7,008 bases of DNA, from NCBI GenBank assembly GCA_031289385.1, contig JAITPP010000084.1, forward strand, positions 1-7,008, given 5' to 3'. The notes beneath the pieces were generated by a model that saw nothing but the letters and a program-made list of their open reading frames with translations, was not told where the DNA came from and made no database searches. A program made the position numbers and the translations under genes. The DNA is from Prevotellaceae bacterium (GTDB lineage: Bacteria; Bacteroidota; Bacteroidia; Bacteroidales; UBA932). Shown here in pieces: positions 1-5,310 of the stretch (positions within the stretch are counted from its first letter, which is position 1; every line of letters starts with the position of its first letter).

Positions 1-613
1 TATAGAATAAAAAATCGTTTTCTTCCGAAAATATTTTTGTTCCGTTAGGATATTGCTGATAAAGCGCAAATATTGATGCGTACGATTTTGGATTGTTTAC
101 AATGAATTTTATATTATTACGTTTTTGAGCGATAAAAAATTTTGTTAATGCGGTTTTTGCCGACAGCAAATCATCGTTTGATGCTTTTTCATTATTTATT
201 ATTTTGCTCAGCGAATCCATCGAAACTGCCGTTCTGTTTAAGGTTTCGGAAAGTTCTTTCACATACGCCGAGCCTTGCGAGCCATCAATCGCATAACTGC
301 CTTTTTCGTATTTAATGTTGATTTTTTCGCCATTTTCGGCAAGAAGCATAAATAATTGTTTTCCGTTTTTGTTTTTTATGCTTAAAAAAGCAGGTTCGGC
401 GGTACGTAAATTTACGGTAGTTGAAAATTTGCCGTTGCCGTTAATCTGCACCGAATCTAAGAAAAACATTAGCGATGCGGTTTTTTGTTCAATAGCGATT
501 TTTTCGTTTGCGAGATTGTCAAAAGTTCCGCTTATCGCGACAGAATTTTTTTTTGTACACGATACAAAACAAGCGGCTGCAATCAGCATAATTATTGATA
601 TTTTTCTTTTCAT
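1..613 (-). CDS. DUF4369/TlpA-like lipoprotein, C-terminus outside the window
   Basis: This is an open frame of 204 codons from an ATG at 613-611 that is still open at the left edge, so the C-terminus is missing. The N-terminus is a lipoprotein signal: KRK, then a hydrophobic stretch, then FVSC with the probable lipidated Cys at residue 19. The following region (about 26-100) is beta-rich, with the pattern ISGTFDNL, DSVQINGNGKFS and a later ENGEKINI, which resembles the DUF4369 domain. A helical segment ends in NPKSYASIFALYQQYP, near-typical of Bacteroidota lipoproteins that carry DUF4369 in front of a thioredoxin/AhpC-TSA domain. By family, the missing part would hold a CxxC thioredoxin fold acting in envelope thiol-disulfide exchange. 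That domain is not visible, so the redox role is inference. The gene follows plsY on the same strand, separated only by the heptamer array, and no promoter element is evident inside that array. Confidence 0.8.
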   Translation of the reverse strand, partial: MKRKISIIMLIAAACFVSCTKKNSVAISGTFDNLANEKIAIEQKTASLMFFLDSVQINGNGKFSTTVNLRTAEPAFLSIKNKNGKQLFMLLAENGEKINIKYEKGSYAIDGSQGSAYVKELSETLNRTAVSMDSLSKIINNEKASNDDLLSAKTALTKFFIAQKRNNIKFIVNNPKSYASIFALYQQYPNGTKIFSEENDFLFY

Positions 614-746
614 TTTTACCCTTTACTATTTATTATTTACTATTTATTATTGACTATTTATTATTGATTATTTATTATTGATTATTGACTATTTTCTAAC
701 TTCTTCATTCTTAATTCTTAATTCTTAATTCTTAATTCTTAACTCC
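614..746. repeat. Heptamer tandem array i, plsY to lipoprotein gap
   Basis: Nineteen consecutive 7-mers in perfect register run from the base next to the lipoprotein start codon into the 3' end of plsY. On the plus strand they change gradually from ATTTATT, ATTTACT, ATTGATT and ATTGACT units (about 628-690), through ATTTTCT, AACTTCT and TCATTCT, to four identical TAATTCT units (712-739) and a final TAACTCC. The plsY stop codon (732-734) lies inside the TAATTCT block. On the minus strand each TAATTCT unit supplies a TAA every 7 nt, so three units give stops in all three frames. No hairpin or TAnnTTTG promoter is seen in the array. Confidence 0.9.
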
Positions 747-1397
747 CCCCGGCGGTTGTTTTTTCTGAAAGTTGATTTTACTTTCAGTGCCGCTAAGCAA
801 ACGCTTGATGTTGTTGCGATGTGTAAAAAAAATCATAATTGCGACAATCACGCTAAAAATTTTCATTGTTAATGTTTCTTTTTCATTAAAAATTTCGCCA
901 AAAAGAATAATTACAATGGTTGGAAAACTTACCGCTGCTATCATTGAACTTAACGAAACGTATCGACTTAATAATAAGCAAAATCCGAAAATTCCGAAAA
1001 CCATCAGCATCGCATAAGGGTGCATTGCCAAAATTACTCCGGCAGTTGTTGCAACACCTTTTCCGCCTTTGAAATTTGCAAATATCGGAAATATATGCCC
1101 CGCAACAACGCAAATACCAAGTAAAATCTGATAACTTACGTAAGGATTTGTTTCGTGATTGAAATCGGTGAGGCGCACGAGCAAAACGGCAACTACGCCT
1201 TTCAGCAAGTCGAAAGCAAAAACAGGAAGTGCCGCTTTGGGACCAAGTACACGCAAAATGTTTGTTGCGCCTGCATTTTTGCTGCCAAAATCTCGTATAT
1301 CTATTTTGAAAAATCGTTTGCTAACAAAAATCGCTGTCGAAACAGAACCTATTAAATATGCAATTACAGGTAAAAAACAATTAAAAACTATATTCAT
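732..1397 (-). CDS. plsY: Glycerol-3-phosphate acyltransferase PlsY
   Basis: PlsY is an integral membrane enzyme that moves the acyl group from acyl-phosphate to glycerol-3-phosphate, giving lysophosphatidic acid, the first step of phospholipid synthesis. The 221-residue length fits the family (about 200-220). Family motifs are clear: GSKNAGATNILRVLG at 38-52 (motif 1), GHIFPIFANFKGGKGVATT at 100-118 (motif 2, glycine-rich), SLSS near 148 (motif 3) and HRNNIKRLLSGTESK near the C-terminus. About five hydrophobic segments are visible (roughly 5-24, 58-76, 88-106, 118-144 and 176-192). The ATG at 1397 follows a GGAGAA sequence and lies about 20 nt below a TACTTTTG element. The C-terminal tail QPPGGVKN is unusual: it crosses a G6 run, and its last residues and TAA stop are supplied by heptamer array i. 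The identity is very secure. Confidence 0.96.
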   Translation of the reverse strand: MNIVFNCFLPVIAYLIGSVSTAIFVSKRFFKIDIRDFGSKNAGATNILRVLGPKAALPVFAFDLLKGVVAVLLVRLTDFNHETNPYVSYQILLGICVVAGHIFPIFANFKGGKGVATTAGVILAMHPYAMLMVFGIFGFCLLLSRYVSLSSMIAAVSFPTIVIILFGEIFNEKETLTMKIFSVIVAIMIFFTHRNNIKRLLSGTESKINFQKKQPPGGVKN

Positions 1398-1415
1398 TTC
1401 TCCATTTATTTACGA

Positions 1416-1423
1416 CAAAAGTA
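1416..1423 (-). promoter_or_regulatory. Candidate -7 promoter element of plsY
   Basis: The minus strand reads TACTTTTG, a full match to the Bacteroidota -7 consensus TAnnTTTG, 18 nt upstream of the plsY ATG. No convincing -33 TTTG is found at the expected spacing, and AT-rich DNA yields such matches by chance, so this is tentative. Confidence 0.4.
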
Positions 1424-1480
1424 TAAAAAAATAACGATATTATTTAGAAATGAGGGTATTTTTTTGGTATTCGGTATTTT

Positions 1481-1683
1481 GGTATTTAGTCGTTGGTATT
1501 TGGTATTTAGTATTTAGTCGTTGGTATTTGGTCGTTGGTATTTAGTCGTTGGTATTTGGTATTTGGTATTTGGTATTTAGTCGTTGGTATTTGGTATTTG
1601 GTCGTTGGTATTTGGTCGTTGGTATTTGGTCGTTGGTATTTGGTCGTTGGTATTTGGTTGTGGGTATTTGGTTGTGGGTTGGT
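1481..1683. repeat. Heptamer tandem array ii, GGTATTT/GGTCGTT words
   Basis: Twenty-nine consecutive 7-mers run without a register break (203 bp). The words are GGTATTT, AGTATTT, GGTCGTT, AGTCGTT and, at the right end, GGTTGTG and GGTTGGT. From 1614 to 1655 the order alternates GGTATTT and GGTCGTT regularly. Looser copies (GGTATTT and GGTATTC) precede it at 1455-1480, where single-base slips break the register. A 21-bp super-period gives a spurious plus-strand open frame rich in WYLVVGI. The 1684-1749 stretch beyond it is T-rich and holds phrases such as TTTGTGTAAATTTGTGTT but no gene. Confidence 0.92.
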
Positions 1684-1749
1684 TTTTAAATTAGATTATG
1701 TTTGTTTTTTTATTTGTGTAAATTTGTGTTCTTTTAATTGTTTTAAAAC

Positions 1750-1917
1750 ACAAAATAATGATTAATGATTAGCGATTAATGATTAATAATTTTACTGCAA
1801 AGTTCACAAAATAATGATTAGCGATTAGCGATTAATGATTAATAATTTTACTGCAAAGTTCACAAAATAATGATTAATGATTAGCGATTAATGATTAATA
1901 ATTTTACTGCAAAGGGT
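1750..1917. repeat. Heptamer array iii with three 56-bp higher-order units
   Basis: Three near-identical tandem units of 56 bp are present, each made of eight 7-mers: ACAAAAT, AATGATT, AATGATT (AGCGATT in copy 2), AGCGATT, AATGATT, AATAATT, TTACTGC and AAAGTTC. Copies start at 1750, 1806 and 1862. Copies 1 and 3 are identical up to AAAG, after which copy 3 diverges into GGGTTTCGCAAAGAACGCAAG (1915-1934). The last part recalls GCAAAG-word intergenic repeats that I believe are common in Bacteroidota. No coding potential is seen. The 56-bp unit being exactly 8 x 7 suggests segmental duplication within a heptamer array. Confidence 0.92.
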
Positions 1918-1950
1918 TTCGCAAAGAACGCAAGTTTTTTTATATCAACA

Positions 1951-2020
1951 ATTTTCTTCATTCTTCATTCTTCATTCTTAATTCTTCATTCTTAATTCTT
2001 AATTCTTAATTGTTTTTTCA
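1951..2020. repeat. Heptamer tandem array iv ending at transferase stop codon
   Basis: Ten 7-mers lie in register: ATTTTCT, three TCATTCT, TAATTCT, TCATTCT, two TAATTCT, TAATTGT and TTTTTCA. The last contains the TCA that is the TGA stop (2018-2020) of the phosphopantetheinyl transferase gene on the minus strand. The word family is the same as in the right half of array i, which also abuts a minus-strand stop codon. No stem-loop terminator is visible after the transferase gene, so this array occupies the position where a terminator would be expected. Confidence 0.88.
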
Positions 2021-2656
2021 CATCGCCACCCAAACCATTTCATATCCTTCAAAAATCTGATAAAAAAGTTCGAGTTCGTGTTCGTCGCCTTCGTAGTCGA
2101 TAAAAATTGCATCTAATTTGCCTTCGTCGTCGTGGGGCATGAATTTGTCTATTTGTATTTGTTTGGCAAAGTTGATATTGCGCTCGCCCATAAGTTTATA
2201 TATTGCTTCTTTTGCACTCCAAATCAGTGCTAATTGCAGTTGTTTGTATTTTTCGTTCAGGTATTCCTGTTCGTCGTCCGACAATATTTTTTTCTCAACA
2301 GCGTCAAAATTACGCGACAGTGATTCTATATCAACGCCTACGTTTGTATTTTGATGAACGTAAATACACGCAAATTCGCCCGAATGTGAAATGCTTATTT
2401 TGTAATGTGTGTTTTTTATATACGGGCTATCGTCTTCTTCGTACCCGATATAAACACGTTCGTCAAAAATTTCGGTGAGCAATGCTCTCACGGCGTAACT
2501 TTCGAGGCGGCGTTGGTGAGCAGGCATTTGCTCAATACTTTCCTGTTCGGCGGTAGGCGTTTCTGCTATTATTTTCAGTTCGTCTTCGTTTTCTGTAATT
2601 TGCCAAACGGCGAGTATTCCGCCGTCTTTAAATTCTTCTTTTTTGTAGAGTGGCAT
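2018..2656 (-). CDS. 4'-phosphopantetheinyl transferase, Sfp/AcpS superfamily
   Basis: The enzyme would transfer 4'-phosphopantetheine from coenzyme A to a conserved serine of an acyl or peptidyl carrier protein in the cytoplasm. The superfamily signatures are present in order in 212 residues: ISISHSGEFA at 87-96, VGVDIES at 106-112 with metal-binding Asp109 and Glu111, and WSAKEAIYKL at 146-155 with Glu150 as the third metal ligand and Lys149 conserved. The size fits the Sfp-like two-subdomain form rather than the shorter AcpS form. The ATG at 2656 is 38 nt after the gldD stop, consistent with one transcript. The third position in a gldE–gldD–PPTase cluster is, to my knowledge, a recurring order in Bacteroidota. 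The carrier-protein partner cannot be told from this window: fatty-acid ACP or a secondary-metabolite carrier are both possible. Confidence 0.93.
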   Translation of the reverse strand: MPLYKKEEFKDGGILAVWQITENEDELKIIAETPTAEQESIEQMPAHQRRLESYAVRALLTEIFDERVYIGYEEDDSPYIKNTHYKISISHSGEFACIYVHQNTNVGVDIESLSRNFDAVEKKILSDDEQEYLNEKYKQLQLALIWSAKEAIYKLMGERNINFAKQIQIDKFMPHDDEGKLDAIFIDYEGDEHELELFYQIFEGYEMVWVAM

Positions 2657-2694
2657 ATTTTTTTGTTTTTATAGTTTTGCTTGTTAATATAATT

Positions 2695-3294
2695 TTATTT
2701 TTTCCATTCTAATGTTTCCAATAAATGAATAATATCTTTTCGTATAAAATCAACGACAGGCGCTATCGAATCGCTGTTTGGCGCGGCATTAAAATATAGC
2801 GAGCCTCGCACAAAATTTCGTGTGCTGTCTGTCATTAAAAATTGTATTGGCGACGCTGCATCTCCTTCAATTTCGGCATATAGTGCAAAAACATTTCGTT
2901 CGGGAAAAAAGTATGTTATTTCTTCTATCGCATCTGCTTTTATAGTGTGCCGATATGTGAAATTGTGCGAATCGTTAAGTATCGTATCCAAATTATTTTT
3001 TATGTTGAGATATGTGATATAAATTGTTGCGTTGTGTTTGGGGTAAACGATGTTTATCCAGTTTTGTTCGGGTTTGTCGCTGTGTTCTTCTATTTCGGCA
3101 ATTTTCGAATATTCGAAGGTGTAGGGTTTTTTGTCGGCATCAAATTTTTTATATGTATTTTCGGGCATAGAAATTCTGAAATATCCGTATGGTTTGGGTA
3201 CTACGCCGGTGTCGTTTTTACATTCTGTAATTACAAAAAATGCAAGCGATGCTATTATAATTTTTATATTAATTGTTGTTTTTGCCGACATCAT
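2695..3294 (-). CDS. gldD: Gliding motility-associated lipoprotein GldD
   Basis: GldD is a Bacteroidota envelope lipoprotein needed for gliding in Flavobacterium, and it also occurs in non-gliding members. Its molecular role is unclear. The family hallmarks are all here in 199 residues: PKPYGYFRISMP at 33-44, NIVYPKHNATIYITY at 81-95, DSTRNFVRGSLYF at 156-168 and the C-terminal VDFIRKDIIHLLETLEWK. The N-terminus has Lys residues, a hydrophobic stretch (IIIASLAFFVI) and Cys25, the expected lipid anchor. The residue before that Cys is Glu (ITEC), whereas signal peptidase II sites normally have Gly, Ala or Ser, so processing may be atypical. Two adjacent ATGs (3294 and 3291) could start it. Either overlaps the gldE end by 23-26 bp, implying translational coupling with gldE. 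Confidence 0.93.
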   Translation of the reverse strand: MMSAKTTINIKIIIASLAFFVITECKNDTGVVPKPYGYFRISMPENTYKKFDADKKPYTFEYSKIAEIEEHSDKPEQNWINIVYPKHNATIYITYLNIKNNLDTILNDSHNFTYRHTIKADAIEEITYFFPERNVFALYAEIEGDAASPIQFLMTDSTRNFVRGSLYFNAAPNSDSIAPVVDFIRKDIIHLLETLEWKK

Positions 3295-4594
3295 TTTGCG
3301 ATTTTACTGTAACTTTAATTTCTTTTATGCGTTTTGCATCTCTGCTTTCTATTTTCAATGTAAATTGTTTGAAGTCAATTTCTTCGCCGCTTGCGGGTAT
3401 TTCGCCGCGCAGTTCGAGAATAAGTCCGGCAAGGGTTTCGGCATCGCCGTTGGTTTCGTCAAAATAATCGTTGTTGAGGTTCATTATTTTGCAAAAATCG
3501 TTGAGCGATATTTTGCCTTCAAACAAATATGTATCTTTATTTATTTTAGTGAATAATTTTTGACTTTCGTCGTTTTCGTCTGATATTTCGCCTACAATTT
3601 CTTCCAAAATATCTTCAAGCGTAATTATTCCGCTTGTGCCGCCGTATTCATCAACAACTACCGCCATGTGAATGCTTTTTTGCTGAAATTCTTTAAGTAA
3701 ATCGTTTATTTTTTTGTTTTCGGGAACAAAATATGCCTCGCGTATCAGCGATTGCCAAACAAAATTTTCGTCTTTGTCAAGATAAGTCAGCAAATCTTTT
3801 ACAAAAAGAATTCCTTTGATATTATCAAAATTTTCTTCGTAAACAGGTATTCGCGAATATCCACAATCGACTACAAATGTTAAAATTTCTTTGAAATCCG
3901 ACTCAATATTAATTGCATCAACGTCGATACGCGGATGCATAATATCTTTTACATCAATATTTGTCAGTTCAACAATGCTTTTAAGAATTTTTTTATCACC
4001 TATTGATTTGTCTGTAAACTCAATAGCATCAGACAAATCGTCAATTGAAACGTTTGATTTTCGTCCGCCGATTTTTTTGTTTATCAACGATGTTGTTCCC
4101 ATCAAAACATAACTTAGCGGTTTTGCTATTTTCACCATGAAAATAAGCGGTTTGGCAACAAAACCAAACGAACTTACGGGGCGGCTTGCCGTTAAAATTT
4201 TGGGAATAACTTCGCAAAATAAAACAAGAATAAACGTTATAAGCACAACTTCGATAATAAATCCGAACAAAACGCTGTCGCCAAAATTAACTAACGAATG
4301 TGTGAGATATGTTGATAATAAAATTATTGCAATGTTTATGAAATTGTTAAAAATCAAAACAGATGCAAGCAAATAATCTTGTTTATCGAGCAGTTGGGTA
4401 AGATAGTCGGAAATTTTGTTTTTATGCTTTTTAATTTCGTCGATATTTTGCGGCGACAAAGAGAAAAAAGCAGTTTCAGAACCCGATACTAATGCCGACA
4501 TGAAAATCAGCGTCAGCAAAAGGATAAAGCCTATCAGGTGTCCTGAATTTAATTGATAGAATTCGATACTTAAAGCGTAACTCGGAGGTTCCAA
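3269..4594 (-). CDS. gldE: GldE, CNNM/CBS/CorC-domain membrane protein
   Basis: GldE is a gliding-associated member of the HlyC/CorC (TlyC, CNNM) family. Relatives are magnesium or cobalt transport factors, and in Flavobacterium GldE is linked to GldB and GldD function. Domain order over 441 residues: a CNNM/DUF21 membrane domain with helices near 18-40, 73-97, 106-130 and 143-165 and motifs SALVSGSETAFFSLS (33-47) and EVIPKILTASRP (128-139); a CBS pair (about 215-340) with IMHPRIDVDAI, SRIPVYEENFDNIKGILF and VDEYGGTSGIITLEDIL; and a C-terminal CorC/HlyC domain (about 348-432). The start is a TTG at 4594-4592. An in-frame TAA lies two codons upstream and no ATG precedes the first helix, so TTG is the best choice. 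The gene overlaps gldD and heads the cluster. The usual mutY-ssb genes are not seen upstream in this window. Confidence 0.93.
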   Translation of the reverse strand: MEPPSYALSIEFYQLNSGHLIGFILLLTLIFMSALVSGSETAFFSLSPQNIDEIKKHKNKISDYLTQLLDKQDYLLASVLIFNNFINIAIILLSTYLTHSLVNFGDSVLFGFIIEVVLITFILVLFCEVIPKILTASRPVSSFGFVAKPLIFMVKIAKPLSYVLMGTTSLINKKIGGRKSNVSIDDLSDAIEFTDKSIGDKKILKSIVELTNIDVKDIMHPRIDVDAINIESDFKEILTFVVDCGYSRIPVYEENFDNIKGILFVKDLLTYLDKDENFVWQSLIREAYFVPENKKINDLLKEFQQKSIHMAVVVDEYGGTSGIITLEDILEEIVGEISDENDESQKLFTKINKDTYLFEGKISLNDFCKIMNLNNDYFDETNGDAETLAGLILELRGEIPASGEEIDFKQFTLKIESRDAKRIKEIKVTVKSQNDVGKNNN

Positions 4595-4657
4595 ATTTTA
4601 ATAATTTTAATAATAAAATATAAACAACTCATAAATACAATTTTGTGTATTTAAATA

Positions 4658-4665
4658 CAAAGATA
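4658..4665 (-). promoter_or_regulatory. Candidate -7 promoter element of gldE-gldD-PPTase
   Basis: The minus strand reads TATCTTTG, an exact TAnnTTTG match, 63 nt upstream of the gldE TTG. A TTTG lies 15 nt further upstream (4681-4684), somewhat closer than the usual spacing of about 19-21 nt for the -33 box. Transcription would start near 4652 and cover gldE, gldD and the transferase gene. Heptamer array v begins about 40 bp upstream. Confidence 0.5.
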
Positions 4666-4703
4666 TATTTTTTTTTGATTCAAAAAAAATAATAGTGAAA
4701 AAT

Positions 4704-4808
4704 TAGTTGTTAGTTGTTAGTCGTAAGTAGTAAGTCATAAGTTGTAAGTCGTAAGTTGTAAGTCGTAAGTTGTAAGTCGTAAGTTGTAAGTCGTAAGTTG
4801 TAAGTGGA
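4704..4808. repeat. Heptamer tandem array v, AAGTTGT/AAGTCGT words
   Basis: Fifteen consecutive 7-mers are in register: TAGTTGT twice, TAGTCGT, AAGTAGT, AAGTCAT, then AAGTTGT and AAGTCGT alternating strictly up to 4801, ending with AAGTGGA. The alternating pair gives a 14-bp super-period. It lies just upstream of the gldE promoter element. From 4809 to 4900 I see no gene. A CAAAAATA at 4850-4857 would be a TATTTTTG element on the minus strand, but it has no -33 partner. Confidence 0.9.
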
Positions 4809-4900
4809 GTTCTAAATTAATTACTAATGTATCTCAAAAAAATTTCGTGCAAAAATATAAAATTATGGTGAATATGGGTTATTTGATTTATAATCGCCAA

Positions 4901-4960
4901 AATAAAATACACACTATTTTAAAATAAAACACACATTTTTGACCCAAAACACACATTTTT
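4901..4960. repeat. Three 20-bp direct repeats, iteron-like
   Basis: Three adjacent 20-bp units end in ACACTATTTT, ACACATTTTT and ACACATTTTT. Units 2 and 3 share the 15-mer AAAACACACATTTTT (4926-4940 and 4946-4960), and unit 1 (AAAATACACACTATTTT core) is a diverged copy. A partial AAACACAAT follows. The 20-bp spacing, close to two helical turns, is what tandem protein-binding sites such as iterons or integrase/repressor arm sites show. No binding protein is encoded nearby in the window, so the function is open. Confidence 0.6.
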
Positions 4961-4972
4961 AAACACAATAAA

Positions 4973-4999
4973 AAAAAGTGGTCGATTTGACCACTTTTT
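4973..4999 (-). terminator. Strong bidirectional hairpin terminator
   Basis: An 11-bp perfect stem (AAAAAGTGGTC with GACCACTTTTT) has a 5-nt loop. Read on the minus strand, it ends in a T-run followed by TATTG, and it lies 25 nt beyond the stop of the 66-residue gene at 5024. Its A/T flanks allow termination from both sides, so it would insulate the phage-like genes from the gldE region. Confidence 0.8.
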
Positions 5000-5023
5000 G
5001 CCTACACTTCCTACTTTCTATTA

Positions 5024-5224
5024 TCAGCGGGCTTGCATTTTATATTCATTATAGGCGCGTGTCAGGTAATTTAATCCCAGTTTTGCTTTTGTAACGACTT
5101 TGTCGTTAACCAATCTGCCAGCGTACGTATCGCCGAATTTGTTTGTTAGTATTATAATATCATTTATTATAACCGCATCATCGCCGTAACTGCTTTTAAA
5201 ATTTATTGTCGTATTTTTATTCAT
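5024..5224 (-). CDS. Hypothetical 66-residue protein
   Basis: I do not recognise this protein. It is small and basic at its C-terminus (YLTRAYNEYKMQAR). It contains a beta-rich middle (DDAVIINDIIILTNKFGDTYAGRLV) and no signal peptide, membrane helix or cysteine, so a small cytoplasmic protein is likely. The frame can be extended to an ATG at 5272, adding 16 residues. The ATG at 5224 is preferred because it is preceded by the A-rich leader typical of this phylum, and because a TAAATTTG promoter element ends at 5278, which would make the longer form leaderless. It sits between the methyltransferase gene and a strong terminator on the same strand, and its own promoter suggests independent expression within the phage-like block. 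Confidence 0.6.
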   Translation of the reverse strand: MNKNTTINFKSSYGDDAVIINDIIILTNKFGDTYAGRLVNDKVVTKAKLGLNYLTRAYNEYKMQAR

Positions 5225-5275
5225 TTTTTTGTGTTTTTTAAATTCACTGCAAAGTACCGCTATTATTCGCACACA

Positions 5276-5285
5276 TGCAAATTTA
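5276..5285 (-). promoter_or_regulatory. Candidate -7 promoter element of the 66-residue gene
   Basis: The minus strand reads TAAATTTGCA, matching TAnnTTTG, in the 38-bp gap between the methyltransferase stop and the small gene. Transcription would start near 5270, giving a leader of about 45 nt to the ATG at 5224. No clear -33 TTTG is found. The same gap holds an imperfect 7-bp inverted repeat (TTTAGTG at 5295-5301 against CGCTAAA at 5309-5315). Confidence 0.4.
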
Positions 5286-5310
5286 TATAGCTATTTAGTG
5301 CTATCGTTCG

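Noticed and set aside
315..653. Plus-strand open frame of 112 codons
   Set aside because: It lies antisense to the lipoprotein gene, which has a clear signal peptide and family pattern. Its C-terminus is translated heptamer array i.
1723..1754. TTTGTGTT/AACACAAA inverted repeat as a terminator
   Set aside because: The 8-bp stem is AT-rich, has a 16-nt loop and no T-run, and lies far from any gene end.
1535..1765. Plus-strand open frame of 76 codons rich in WYLVVGI
   Set aside because: It is the translation of heptamer array ii (three 7-mers make a 7-residue repeat). It has no start context and no domain, and its end lies in T-rich DNA.
614..2020. CRISPR array
   Set aside because: The repeats are 7-bp words and a 56-bp tandem unit without unique spacers, and no cas gene is present.
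2947..3556. Plus-strand open frames opposite gldD and gldE
   Set aside because: They are shadows of two well-supported minus-strand genes, with Cys/Phe-rich composition typical of antisense reading.
4850..4857. Minus-strand TATTTTTG as a second gldE promoter
   Set aside because: It lacks a -33 partner, and such matches are expected by chance in AT-rich DNA. The element at 4658-4665 is better placed.
4809..5020. tRNA gene or defined att core at the phage boundary
   Set aside because: No cloverleaf sequence is visible, and without the other end of the element no direct repeat can be tested.
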